Shown here piece by piece: positions 1 through 7,359 of a stretch of 8,885 bases of DNA. A program made the translations under genes and the position numbers. How positions within the stretch are numbered: position 1 is the stretch's first letter; each line of letters begins with the position of its first letter. Origin of the DNA: Ignavibacteriaceae bacterium (GTDB taxonomy: Bacteria > Bacteroidota > Ignavibacteria > Ignavibacteriales > Ignavibacteriaceae); the NCBI GenBank assembly GCA_026193755.1, contig JAPHUI010000300.1:1-8885 (forward strand). The letters run 5' to 3'. The notes under the pieces are model-generated. The model saw only the letters and a program-made list of their open reading frames with translations. It made no database searches and was not told where the DNA came from.

Positions 1-2640
1 TAACCCTTGGCTTATTATAAAACTTCGTCCTATCGAAAAATCTGCCGGACCAATCGGTGTATCAAATGAAATAGCTCCGCCAATTCCATGCCTCAGATCT
101 TTAAATCTAATCTGCTCTTGTACATCCCATGTAGTGCCAAGATCATACCTGAACCATGCATAAGTATCAAAAAATATTTTGAAAGGGAGTTTATATTGAT
201 ATAAAAGTGAGGTCAGAAAAATCTGCCTCCCCCTGAATTCGTTTTCATAAGCCCCAAAAAAAGAATACAGTCCGCCCATCGTAAACTGCTCACTAAGCGG
301 AAGGGTTTTATCACCAAATCCAACCTGTACCCGGGGTGATACAACATGTTGCGCAGCAAACTTATAATAATATTTCAAATCTGCGCTAACAAGCAAGTAT
401 CCTTCTCCGCTACCCAGAAAACTTTGTGCTGTTTCATAAAAACCGTTGAAGTAAAGCCCGTCTTCGGGGTAAGGATATATATTCTGATTATCTACAATTG
501 CACTGATTTTCAGACCTAAAATTTTAGTTTTATACGGTGTTTTTACTTCGCCTTCTTTATTTTTAACCTCATCGAATTGGTACTTTCCCGTAAAAATCAT
601 TTTCCCAAACTTCTCAAGCTGCGTTCCTAAAGAAAGTGATGCGCCATAAAAAATCTGTCTGTACCTGCCAATCTTATTGCTTGTAAAAGTGTTCCCTGTT
701 TCAGACACCTCAATGTTATAAACATTTATATCGTTAAATTTATAATACGCACTTAGCTTATACGTAAAATAACTATCGAGAATTCTGTATGCTATATGTT
801 CAAGAATATATGCCCGGTTGCTCGCTCCACCAAAAAGGAAAAGTCCGAGTTCCGTTCCACTTCCCCAAATATTAACATCTCTGAGATCAATGCCCATCTG
901 TGCATTGTACGTATTGTCAACTAAAAAGCCAAGCTTTAACAAGCTGGAAATTCTTTCTTTAACAAAAAGATCAATTGTTGCTCCGCTTTTAATTGGCTCT
1001 ACCACTAAGAGTATCTCTTCAAAAAGCCCTGTTGCCCGAAGGTTTTGTAAGCCCTCTTCAATATCAGAATACAACAGTCTGTCTCCCGCCTTTATATTAA
1101 ACTCTCTTTCAATAACTGTTTCGCTAGTCTCACTATTAATGTTTATACCGGATATTGTCCCGGCCCTAAACTCCAGAGTTAATTTGCCAGTTTCCTGATT
1201 GAAGTGGTAGCGGTGAAGAGTATATAAAACAAAACCTTTTTTCTTATACAAGGTGATTAATTTTCTAACCGCATCAAAAATAATTTTTCCATCGAATGGT
1301 TTTCCTGTAAGTGAACTTAAAAGTAAATTATTTTGTAAGGTGTCTGTTGTAACGTCCGATAATATTTCAACCGACTTTATTTGCGGCTTAAGTGTATATT
1401 CAAATTTAATTTCGGTAGAATCGTCATCTGTTTTAAGCGAAACATTTAATGAATCATATCTACCGGTATTATAAAGCTTTAACATATCATTATAGAGTTC
1501 AAAACTGGAAACGGAATCCATTGACTGATACTTTGTTAAATATGGAAACACATACTCTTCAGAATTCCTATCAAACTTAACATTTCGAACCCAGAATTCT
1601 TTAACACTAAACTTTTTAACAACTAATGAGTCCAGCTGAGATTTAATTTTTGGAACAATACGTTTGGTGTAATTGTATCCCGCCATGATTAACGAATCAA
1701 TGTTGGTAAAATCGGTTGATGACCACTTTTCAATTTGGGGTTCTAGAACAATATTTGCTTTTGACAGCTCAATCTTTTCGAGCTTTTTCATTGGAATGCT
1801 TACGGTTTGATCGGCTACGTTCCAAGGCAATTCCAGATCATCTTCGCTTCTTAATTTACTTGTTGTATTAGCTGCAATCACATAATCCACGCCCATCTCT
1901 AATACGGCACTTACAGGAATATTTGAAACCAATCCCCCATCAACCAGAATTAATGAGTCAATAGTTACCGGAGAAAGCAAGAATGTAACGCTTGAACTTG
2001 CCCGCATCGCCCTTGCGAGCGACCCGTGTGAGAGAACTATCTGTTTGCCGTTTACTAGGTTTGTACAAACTGCTCTGTACTTGATAAGAAGGTCATCGAA
2101 ACTTTTACCCGGAATTACTGGTGCGTCTAAACATAATAATGTCAAATAATTCGAGAGTCTTAATCCCTCATTAAAGGAAGTGGGAATGACTGGGCTGAAC
2201 CCGTTCAGCCTAAGCGTAAAAAGCGAACGGTCCTCACTTATTTTCTGGTCAACAAAAAGCTCTCTTCTTTCTGAAGTATTATTTATTGAAAGCAGTCTGT
2301 TCCAGTCTGTATTAATAACAATCGAATCCATTTCCTTTACAGAGTAGCCAGATGCATAGGCTCCGCCTATAATACTGCCAATGCTGGTTCCGGCTATGGC
2401 GCTTACTTTAATTCCTGCCTCTTCGAGCGCTTTAATAATCCCAATTTGTGCCAACCCCCGGGCACCACCACCGCTTAAGGAAAGCCCTATTATCGGTTCG
2501 CTGGCCGGAATTTTTTGTTCAAGTCCGTAAGGTAGTTTAACAGTTTTTGTTTTTAGCGGGATTAAAATTTTTCCCTGTGCACTTATGTGTGAACCATGCA
2601 GCAGAAAAAACGCAACCAATATTTTCTTAAATAAGTTCAC
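1..2640 (-). CDS. Patatin-like phospholipase with POTRA domains and outer-membrane beta-barrel (3' end outside window)
   Basis: 880 codons are visible without a stop, and the frame runs off the left edge. The start is GTG at 2640: an in-frame TGA lies two codons upstream, and this start gives a signal peptide (basic NLFKK, hydrophobic core, likely cut after A21 in HISA-Q). The patatin domain spans about residues 50-270. It has the oxyanion loop GGGARG (57-62), nucleophile elbow GTSIG with Ser86, and DGG with Asp234, so the Ser-Asp dyad is intact and lipid acyl hydrolase activity is expected. Three POTRA-like units follow (about 347-418, 419-497, 498-563). A Tyr/Phe-rich barrel region starts near 566 and includes GG (789-790) and FRGR (802-805), which resemble conserved Omp85 loop/strand motifs. 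This resembles type Vd (PlpD-like) proteins, with extra POTRA units. The last strand or two are probably missing. It lies 64 nt downstream of yidC on the same strand and is possibly cotranscribed. Whether the lipase is released or stays surface-attached cannot be seen. Confidence 0.88.
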   Translation of the reverse strand, partial: MNLFKKILVAFFLLHGSHISAQGKILIPLKTKTVKLPYGLEQKIPASEPIIGLSLSGGGARGLAQIGIIKALEEAGIKVSAIAGTSIGSIIGGAYASGYSVKEMDSIVINTDWNRLLSINNTSERRELFVDQKISEDRSLFTLRLNGFSPVIPTSFNEGLRLSNYLTLLCLDAPVIPGKSFDDLLIKYRAVCTNLVNGKQIVLSHGSLARAMRASSSVTFLLSPVTIDSLILVDGGLVSNIPVSAVLEMGVDYVIAANTTSKLRSEDDLELPWNVADQTVSIPMKKLEKIELSKANIVLEPQIEKWSSTDFTNIDSLIMAGYNYTKRIVPKIKSQLDSLVVKKFSVKEFWVRNVKFDRNSEEYVFPYLTKYQSMDSVSSFELYNDMLKLYNTGRYDSLNVSLKTDDDSTEIKFEYTLKPQIKSVEILSDVTTDTLQNNLLLSSLTGKPFDGKIIFDAVRKLITLYKKKGFVLYTLHRYHFNQETGKLTLEFRAGTISGININSETSETVIEREFNIKAGDRLLYSDIEEGLQNLRATGLFEEILLVVEPIKSGATIDLFVKERISSLLKLGFLVDNTYNAQMGIDLRDVNIWGSGTELGLFLFGGASNRAYILEHIAYRILDSYFTYKLSAYYKFNDINVYNIEVSETGNTFTSNKIGRYRQIFYGASLSLGTQLEKFGKMIFTGKYQFDEVKNKEGEVKTPYKTKILGLKISAIVDNQNIYPYPEDGLYFNGFYETAQSFLGSGEGYLLVSADLKYYYKFAAQHVVSPRVQVGFGDKTLPLSEQFTMGGLYSFFGAYENEFRGRQIFLTSLLYQYKLPFKIFFDTYAWFRYDLGTTWDVQEQIRFKDLRHGIGGAISFDTPIGPADFSIGRSFIISQGL

Positions 2641-2704
2641 ACTTCAAAATTATGAAAAGGTATTTAAAGAAGATGTGTTTCCGGACGGTAAATTATATAT
2701 TTAA

Positions 2705-4570
2705 TTACTTTCGGCCTTTTTGTTGGACTTTTGATTGCTGTTCTGCTGCATCCATCATTCGCTGCATAAAACCCTTCTTTCTTTTTGAGGGATCAACCGG
2801 TACAAGCGCAACATCGCTTTGCTTGTGATTTATATAATATTGCTGCCCGATAGAGAACACATTAAACATAAAGTAGTACAGGTTTAATCCGGATGGAAAA
2901 GTCATAAAAAGAATTGTAAGCATTACTGGCATCATGTAAACCAATGCTTGCTGTTTCGGATCTTTAACAGTCATTTTCTGTTGAAAAAAAGTTGTTACGC
3001 CCATCAGCAGGGCTAGCCCGCTTATTTCCTGTATTCCAAAAAGTGGTAATTTAAATCCCAGATTATAAATCACGTCGGGAGCTGAAAGGTCATTAATCCA
3101 AAAGAGGAATGGTTGCTGACGAAGCTCGATGGCTGCCTGAAACAATCCCCACAATGCTATAAAAATTGGCATCTGAAGCAACATTGGGAAGCATCCGCCC
3201 GCGGGATTTATTCCATATGTTTGGTACAGCTTCATTGTTTCTTTTTGTACTTTTTGCTGGTCTTCTTTAAACTTTTCTTTTAACTCAGCGATCTTGGGTT
3301 GAAGAAGCTGCATCTTTTTCATCGATTGATAACTTTTACGCGTCAAGGGATAGACTATAATCTTAATAATTAATGAAAAGACTATGATTACAAAGCCGTA
3401 GTTGGGTATAAAAAGATGAAGAAAGTTGAAGAGCGGCAATAACAAATATTCGGCAATGGGCCTGACGACAAACTTCAATCCGAAGAAGGATCCAAAATCA
3501 ACAAGCGCTGTTAGTTTGTGGCTTATAACTTTCAACCGATCATAATCTATAGGACCAATATAAAGTGTGAATGATTTTTTTTCATAATCGGATCCTTTAA
3601 AGGGCATAATAAATCTTGTGCTGTACAATTCATTTTTGCCATAATCTTTTGTCGGAAAGGTCTCTCCCTCAATATATGCCCCTTCAACCTGACCAGGATC
3701 AGATGGAATCATAATAGTGGCAAAATACTTGTTCCTGACAGCTAACCAGTCTACCCGCCCATTGTATTCTTTGCTGATTTTTTCACCATCTCCCGGGGCG
3801 TCAACAACTACCTTTTCGTCGCCGTAATAAACGTCCGCATTTGCATAATTTGCTTCGTTGGTGCTGTTCTTTTCAACAAACCTGAGCCCGGATTCCCACA
3901 TGACATCATAAGTGTTGTCCGCTATTAAACCGTTAAATCCTATAAACTCTATATCGCTTTTTATTAGATAGGTCTGCGCATTAAAAACATATTTTTTAAC
4001 AATCGCTCTTGACTTGTCTAATTGTAACTTGAATATAATTTCTAACGTGTCTTTCCCTGATATTGAATATTTACTTTTAGGAGGAGCATTAAATCTGAAG
4101 TTTTTTGTGTTTATCGCTTTTCCTTCTGAACTAACAAAGGCAATATCGTAAGCGTTATCAACAGAATAATTGATTAACTGCACAGAGGTTTTATAAAAGT
4201 TGTTGTCACCGTTTTCGCCGGATGAGTACCAGTTATTAAATTTCTTTAAAAAAACCTTGTGAAAATTTCCACCCCTGGTTGATAATTCATAAATAGCGAG
4301 ATCGGTTGCAATGGTTATTGTTCTTCCTGTGTCAACTACAGAATTCGAAAAAATCCCGTATTCGTTTTCTTCTTTTTTTTCTGGGATAACAATTTCTGGT
4401 TTCTTTCCCTCTTTTTTAATTTTTAAAGAGTCTTCTGTTTTCTTCTCAACAACGGTGGTCGTATCCTTGTTATCGTTCGTTTCCCTTTTTTGTTCGGGAG
4501 TGTTCATAAATAACCATATAACCAATATGGCTCCGATCAGTATAAATGCTATTGTGGTATTTTTATCCAT
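2705..4570 (-). CDS. yidC: Membrane protein insertase YidC (Oxa1/Alb3 family)
   Basis: 621 residues, full length for the Gram-negative form. YidC inserts and folds inner-membrane proteins, alone or with SecYEG. An N-terminal membrane segment (about 6-23) is followed by a Lys/Glu-rich stretch and a large periplasmic domain (about 80-375). The conserved insertase core has membrane segments near 386-408, 461-481, 516-530, 542-557 and 561-578. R411 in YPLTRKSYQSMKKMQ matches the conserved groove arginine, followed by the cytoplasmic helical hairpin (about 413-453). The typical INPAGGCFPMLLQMPIF stretch is at 454-470 and FPSGLNLYY at 558-566. The tail is basic (KRKK ... QQKGRK), as expected for ribosome contact. 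The ATG lies 6 nt after the rnpA stop, so the two are probably translated from one mRNA. No strong Shine-Dalgarno is visible. Identification is secure. Confidence 0.97.
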   Translation of the reverse strand: MDKNTTIAFILIGAILVIWLFMNTPEQKRETNDNKDTTTVVEKKTEDSLKIKKEGKKPEIVIPEKKEENEYGIFSNSVVDTGRTITIATDLAIYELSTRGGNFHKVFLKKFNNWYSSGENGDNNFYKTSVQLINYSVDNAYDIAFVSSEGKAINTKNFRFNAPPKSKYSISGKDTLEIIFKLQLDKSRAIVKKYVFNAQTYLIKSDIEFIGFNGLIADNTYDVMWESGLRFVEKNSTNEANYANADVYYGDEKVVVDAPGDGEKISKEYNGRVDWLAVRNKYFATIMIPSDPGQVEGAYIEGETFPTKDYGKNELYSTRFIMPFKGSDYEKKSFTLYIGPIDYDRLKVISHKLTALVDFGSFFGLKFVVRPIAEYLLLPLFNFLHLFIPNYGFVIIVFSLIIKIIVYPLTRKSYQSMKKMQLLQPKIAELKEKFKEDQQKVQKETMKLYQTYGINPAGGCFPMLLQMPIFIALWGLFQAAIELRQQPFLFWINDLSAPDVIYNLGFKLPLFGIQEISGLALLMGVTTFFQQKMTVKDPKQQALVYMMPVMLTILFMTFPSGLNLYYFMFNVFSIGQQYYINHKQSDVALVPVDPSKRKKGFMQRMMDAAEQQSKVQQKGRK

Positions 4571-4576
4571 TCGTTT

Positions 4577-5029
4577 TCATCTTGTGTCGATTTGTAATTC
4601 TGTTTGGGTGGTCGTTATCACTTTTTGCTCTTTTTCTAATATCTCTCTTAGTTTATATAATATGTCCAAAACGGATGGCTTTGTATCATTAAGAAAAATT
4701 CGCCTGCTGTTATTTTGGATTATTAATCCAGGAGAAAAAATTATTGATAGGTCAGATTTAGCCTGGAAAATTATTTTTCTAAGAAGATCTGCTTCAACTC
4801 TTATTGATTCTCTTATTAACCTTTTAAATCTGTTGCGCCAGACACTGTTTCCTGTCTTTGAAGAAAGTGTCACAGCATATTTTATTCTCGGTCGGTTTTC
4901 ATGAGAAGTAAGAAGATAAATTGCCTTTACTTTTTTGTCCGTTGAAATAATTGTTTTTCCCAGTGTATATATTTTTTCTATGTCACCATTGCTTTTAATA
5001 CGTTCCAGCACTGTATCCAAATTATACAT
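4577..5029 (-). CDS. rnpA: Ribonuclease P protein component
   Basis: 150 residues. This is the basic protein subunit that helps RNase P RNA bind and cleave precursor tRNA 5' leaders. The family signature is present as WRNRFKRLIRE at 64-74, preceded by the beta-strand region (IKYAVTLSSKTGNSV). The N-terminus LERIKSNGDIEKIYTLGK matches the usual opening helix and loop. The C-terminus is somewhat longer than common RnpA proteins (about 110-130 residues) and ends in a charged, Thr/Gln-rich tail (EKEQKVITTTQTELQIDTR) of unknown role. An in-frame TAA sits directly before the ATG, so the start is fixed. No clear Shine-Dalgarno is seen in the 16-nt gap after rpmH, so coupling to rpmH translation is likely. 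The overall sequence is divergent, but the signature and position between rpmH and yidC make the call firm. Confidence 0.94.
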   Translation of the reverse strand: MYNLDTVLERIKSNGDIEKIYTLGKTIISTDKKVKAIYLLTSHENRPRIKYAVTLSSKTGNSVWRNRFKRLIRESIRVEADLLRKIIFQAKSDLSIIFSPGLIIQNNSRRIFLNDTKPSVLDILYKLREILEKEQKVITTTQTELQIDTR

Positions 5030-5045
5030 TTACGGATTAATTCTT

Positions 5046-5189
5046 TTATTCGTCACTAACTGTTAATTTTTTCCTTCCTTTCGCACGTCTTCTTGACAAA
5101 ACAATCTTTCCGTTCTTCGTTTTCATCCTTTCTCTAAACCCATGTTTATTTTTTCTTTTTCTATTACTTGGCTGGTATGTTCTTTTCAT
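5046..5189 (-). CDS. rpmH: 50S ribosomal protein L34
   Basis: A 47-residue ORF that matches L34 almost throughout. It begins [20 protein letters not shown], has the expected [22 protein letters not shown] core, and ends with VSDE. L34 is a small, very basic protein of the large ribosomal subunit that packs against 23S rRNA. The ATG at 5189 is preceded by GGAG about 8 nt upstream, a good Shine-Dalgarno. It is the first gene of the leftward run rpmH-rnpA-yidC and sits next to the origin region, its usual place in bacteria. A Bacteroidota-type promoter candidate lies at 5221-5252. Confidence 0.97.
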   Translation of the reverse strand: MKRTYQPSNRKRKNKHGFRERMKTKNGKIVLSRRRAKGRKKLTVSDE

Positions 5190-5220
5190 TTTGTTTCTCC
5201 AATTTCATTAAAAAAGAGAA

Positions 5221-5252
5221 CAAAAATAAGCCATTAAGTCACAATTATCAAA
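5221..5252 (-). promoter_or_regulatory. Candidate promoter for rpmH-rnpA-yidC
   Basis: Read on the minus strand, TTTG (5252-5249) is followed by 20 nt and then TATTTTTG (5228-5221). This is an exact match to the Bacteroidota pattern TTTG ... TAnnTTTG (-33/-7). Transcription would begin near 5214, leaving a leader of about 25 nt before the rpmH ATG, with its GGAG inside. The same 20-nt spacing recurs at two other promoter candidates in this window. The call is inferred from motif and position. Confidence 0.55.
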
Positions 5253-5364
5253 AACTTTATTTTTATCGTTATTAACATGGTTAATTAACAAAATATTATA
5301 AAAATTAATTTGCTATGAATCCAAGTAAGTGTTATTTTTTTGTGAGAGAGGGATGGAGTTTACA

Positions 5365-5387
5365 GTGTTGACAAGTTGTTAGTTTTT
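5365..5387 (+). repeat. Direct repeat flanking dnaA, upstream copy
   Basis: This copy reads GTGTTGAC, five variable bases, GTTAGTTT, then TT. The 23 nt match 7060-7082 on the other side of dnaA at 19 positions, in the same orientation. Further short words follow both copies in the same order. It contains TTGACA (5368-5373), but no good -10 element lies at the right distance, so I do not call it a promoter. Confidence 0.55.
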
Positions 5388-5393
5388 ACTTGC

Positions 5394-5410
5394 TGTGAAA
5401 ACGTTCCACA
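5394..5410. repeat. Imperfect 17-nt palindrome upstream of dnaA
   Basis: TGTGAAAACGTTCCACA pairs at 6 of 8 positions around its centre, with a perfect TGTG/CACA outer half-site. It sits about 210 nt before dnaA in the presumed origin region. It could be a binding site for a dimeric regulator. The half-site TTCCACA also resembles the 3' half of a DnaA box. It may be chance; no protein is assigned. Confidence 0.3.
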
Positions 5411-5604
5411 CGAAAAACTTCTGTTGTGTACTTAAAAATTTCTTTAATAATGTGTGTAATTTTCTTATCAAAACCCTTAACTTGTTTAATTTTAATATCT
5501 TATTGGGTGTCGCTTGATGTTTATAAGTTGTTGGCATTTTATGGATTCAACTAACAATTTCTTAATATTATGGACACTAAAATGACTTTATTGCCTTCTT
5601 AACC

Positions 5605-5613
5605 TGTGGATAA
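5605..5613 (-). promoter_or_regulatory. Perfect DnaA box at the dnaA start
   Basis: TGTGGATAA on the plus strand is TTATCCACA on the minus strand, the exact consensus DnaA box. It ends 5 nt before the dnaA ATG and so covers the place where a ribosome binding site would lie. DnaA bound here could contribute to origin activity, to repression of its own gene, or both. The consensus is established; the role here is inferred. Confidence 0.8.
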
Positions 5614-5618
5614 GTAGT

Positions 5619-7022
5619 ATGGAAGAACTAGAAATTTCTGACAAATTGATTATTGACGATCATATTAGTGCCTGGAAAGCCTGCCTTCTTAAAATCAAAG
5701 AAAATGTTTCTATGATGACATATAATACTTGGTTTTTACCTATAAAACCTGTTGAGTTGAATAATTTAAGTTTAAAGGTTCAAATTCCTAGTCAATTTTT
5801 TTGGGAATGGATAGATGAGCATTTTAATGCGTTAATAAACAAATCAATTACTGAGGTTCTGGGGAATGAGGCTAAGCTAACATATATAATTGCAGAAGAT
5901 AAATCTTCCACAGAGGATAAGGAAGGTTTAATAACAAACAATTTGTCACTATCAACTCCAATAGAAAAACCAAAGCCAAAACATAGCTTTGAATCAAATC
6001 TTAATACAAGATATACCTTTGATAACTTTATTAAGGGGGAAGGAAACCAGCTGGCCCGTGCAGCCGCCGGTGCCATCAGCGATAACCCTGGGGGAACTTC
6101 ATTTAATCCGCTTTTTCTTTATGGTGGGGTGGGTCTTGGAAAAACACACTTGATTCAGGCGATTGGAAATCAAATTGTAAATAATTTTCCGGAGAAAAAA
6201 GTTATCTATTTATCGTCAGATATTTTTACAGTAGAATTTGTTGAGTCTATTCAATCGAACAAGGTAAATGAGTTTTCAAACTTCTATAGAAGTATGGATG
6301 TGCTTATTATAGATGATATACAATTTCTTATAGGAAAAGAAAAAACCCAGGATCTTTTTTTTCATATATTCAACACACTTCATCAATCACGAAAGCAAAT
6401 TATTTTATCCAGTGATAAGCCACCCAAAGACTTAAAGGGTCTTGATGAAAGGTTAATCTCCCGGTTTCAATGGGGTTTGACCGCTGATATTCAACCTCCC
6501 GAGCTTGAGACAAGAATAGCAATATTAAAAAGGAAGGCTGAAACATACGGGATGGTTGTATCTAATGAAATTTTAGAATACATAGCAAACAATATAACTT
6601 CAAACATTCGTGAGCTAGAGGGTTGTCTAATAAAGTTACTTGCAAGTGTCTCTTTGAATTCTAAAGAAATAACTTTTGAGTTAGCTAAAAAAACTGTAAA
6701 AGAAATTGCAACCGATAGGAAAACAAATAATATAAATATTGAAACTATAACCAAGGTGGTATGCGAACATCTTGGTGTTGCTGAAAATAAAATAAGGGAC
6801 AAGACGCGTAAAAAGGAGATCGTTCTTGCAAGACAGCTGGCTATGTTTCTTTCAAAAGAATTAACACTGTCATCTTTAAAAACTATCGGACTTCATTTTG
6901 GAGGAAGGGATCATTCTACCGTAATCCATGCCTGCAATGCAATTGATTCTTATAAAACTAAAGATGTTTCATTTGGCCGTATAATTGAAGAGATTAGAGA
7001 TAAGATTGAGTTTTCGTCTTAA
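5619..7022 (+). CDS. dnaA: Chromosomal replication initiator protein DnaA
   Basis: 467 residues, complete. ATP-bound DnaA assembles on DnaA boxes, melts the origin and helps load the replicative helicase. Domain I (about 14-85, with TYNTWFLPIKP) mediates self-association and partner contacts. A short variable linker (about 86-127) follows. The AAA+ domain (from about 128) has Walker A GGVGLGKT (169-176, K175), Walker B LIIDD (229-233), box VII LDERLISRFQWGL with likely arginine finger R282, and sensor 2 NIRELEG with R331. Domain IV carries the DNA-binding signature GGRDHSTVIHA (428-438). ATG at 5619 is chosen because it is the only normal start after the in-frame TGA at 5583; no strong Shine-Dalgarno precedes it. 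A perfect DnaA box overlaps the expected ribosome-binding region, suggesting autoregulation. It reads away from rpmH and toward dnaN, the usual arrangement. Confidence 0.98.
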   Translation: MEELEISDKLIIDDHISAWKACLLKIKENVSMMTYNTWFLPIKPVELNNLSLKVQIPSQFFWEWIDEHFNALINKSITEVLGNEAKLTYIIAEDKSSTEDKEGLITNNLSLSTPIEKPKPKHSFESNLNTRYTFDNFIKGEGNQLARAAAGAISDNPGGTSFNPLFLYGGVGLGKTHLIQAIGNQIVNNFPEKKVIYLSSDIFTVEFVESIQSNKVNEFSNFYRSMDVLIIDDIQFLIGKEKTQDLFFHIFNTLHQSRKQIILSSDKPPKDLKGLDERLISRFQWGLTADIQPPELETRIAILKRKAETYGMVVSNEILEYIANNITSNIRELEGCLIKLLASVSLNSKEITFELAKKTVKEIATDRKTNNINIETITKVVCEHLGVAENKIRDKTRKKEIVLARQLAMFLSKELTLSSLKTIGLHFGGRDHSTVIHACNAIDSYKTKDVSFGRIIEEIRDKIEFSS

Positions 7023-7059
7023 GCATTACTTTATTTTTGTTATGGCCATATCTATTTCT

Positions 7060-7082
7060 GTGTTGACTAATAGTTAGTTTCT
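7060..7082 (+). repeat. Direct repeat flanking dnaA, downstream copy
   Basis: This copy reads GTGTTGAC, five variable bases, GTTAGTTT, then CT. It matches the copy at 5365-5387 in 19 of 23 positions, in the same orientation, with dnaA lying between the two. It starts 38 nt after the dnaA stop codon. Confidence 0.55.
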
Positions 7083-7099
7083 GTTTCACTACTTGTTTG

Positions 7100-7112
7100 T
7101 AACTTAAAGTTA
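7100..7112. repeat. 13-nt perfect palindrome
   Basis: TAACTTAAAGTTA has 6-bp arms around one central base. Its right end overlaps TTATCAACC (7110-7118), a 7/9 match to the DnaA box, and an inverted relative (GATAACTT) lies at 7163-7170. Such words are not rare in AT-rich DNA, so the role is uncertain. Confidence 0.3.
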
Positions 7113-7230
7113 TCAACCTTATTAATATCATAGTTCATTTACTAAGAAATACTACACATAATGATAACTTGGGGGATTTTGTAACTTGTTGAAACTACAG
7201 GATTTGCTGTATAATTAACATACTAACATG

Positions 7231-7280
7231 GTAATATTTACTATTATTAAGTAAAAATATAGATAATATTATATATAAAG
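7231..7280. other. Candidate DNA unwinding element (90% A/T)
   Basis: Only five of these 50 bases are G or C, and 7232-7279 contains three. This is the longest run of such low GC seen in the window. In the dnaA-dnaN interval, such a tract is a natural candidate for origin melting. It could also simply be an unconstrained spacer. Confidence 0.4.
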
Positions 7281-7326
7281 ATGTTGATGATCTTACATTT
7301 AACTCGATAAATAAGCATAATTTTTA

Positions 7327-7359
7327 TTTGATTTACCGCCTTTTTTGGTCTATTTTTTG
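7327..7359 (+). promoter_or_regulatory. Candidate promoter for the small lipoprotein gene
   Basis: TTTG (7327-7330) is followed by 20 nt and then TATTTTTT with a G next to it (7351-7359). This is one base off the Bacteroidota TAnnTTTG element. The spacing equals that of the rpmH candidate. Transcription would start near 7366, about 40 nt before the ATG at 7409. Confidence 0.45.

Larger units (their letters stand above)
5190..5618. other. Divergent rpmH/dnaA intergenic region, probable part of oriC
   Basis: No coding sequence is supportable in these 429 nt. The region lies between leftward rpmH and rightward dnaA, a standard origin position. It holds the rpmH promoter candidate and an AT tract (5281-5310 has one C in 30 nt). 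It also holds DnaA-box-like sites matching 7 of 9 bases of TTATCCACA: TTATCAAAA at 5245-5253 and again at 5465-5473, and TGTGTGTAA (reverse strand) at 5451-5459. One perfect DnaA box is at 5605-5613. TTGTTAGTT occurs at 5376-5384 and inverted at 5549-5557. In DNA this AT-rich, 7/9 matches are expected by chance, so only the perfect box is strong. I could not identify a convincing dnaA promoter. Confidence 0.6.

Noticed and set aside
818..1474. Plus-strand open frames opposite the patatin gene
   Set aside because: The minus-strand frame is unbroken over the whole region and carries recognisable POTRA and barrel features; these are shadows.
2645..2652. Exact TAnnTTTG match (TAATTTTG, minus strand) just before the patatin start
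   Set aside because: There is no TTG/TTTG at the proper distance upstream, and transcription would begin at or inside the GTG start; probably chance.
4311..4904. 197-codon plus-strand open frame across yidC and rnpA
   Set aside because: It lies opposite two certain genes, has a composition typical of an antisense frame (Ser/Phe/Ile-rich), and resembles no family.
5368..5373. TTGACA as a -35 box for dnaA
   Set aside because: The bases at the expected -10 position (TGCTGT near 5391) do not fit, and the word is part of the repeat shared with the far side of dnaA.
5792..6802. Minus-strand open frames inside dnaA
   Set aside because: They lie fully within dnaA, whose motifs are all intact in the other frame.
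7189..7215. TTGAAA ... TATAAT as a promoter
   Set aside because: The spacer is only 15 nt (or 18 with the weaker TTGTTG), and it lies almost 200 nt before the next gene; the candidate at 7327-7359 is better placed.
7281..7310. Tiny ORF (ATGTTGATG...) as a leader peptide
   Set aside because: It has only nine codons, no ribosome binding site and no relation to an attenuator-like structure.
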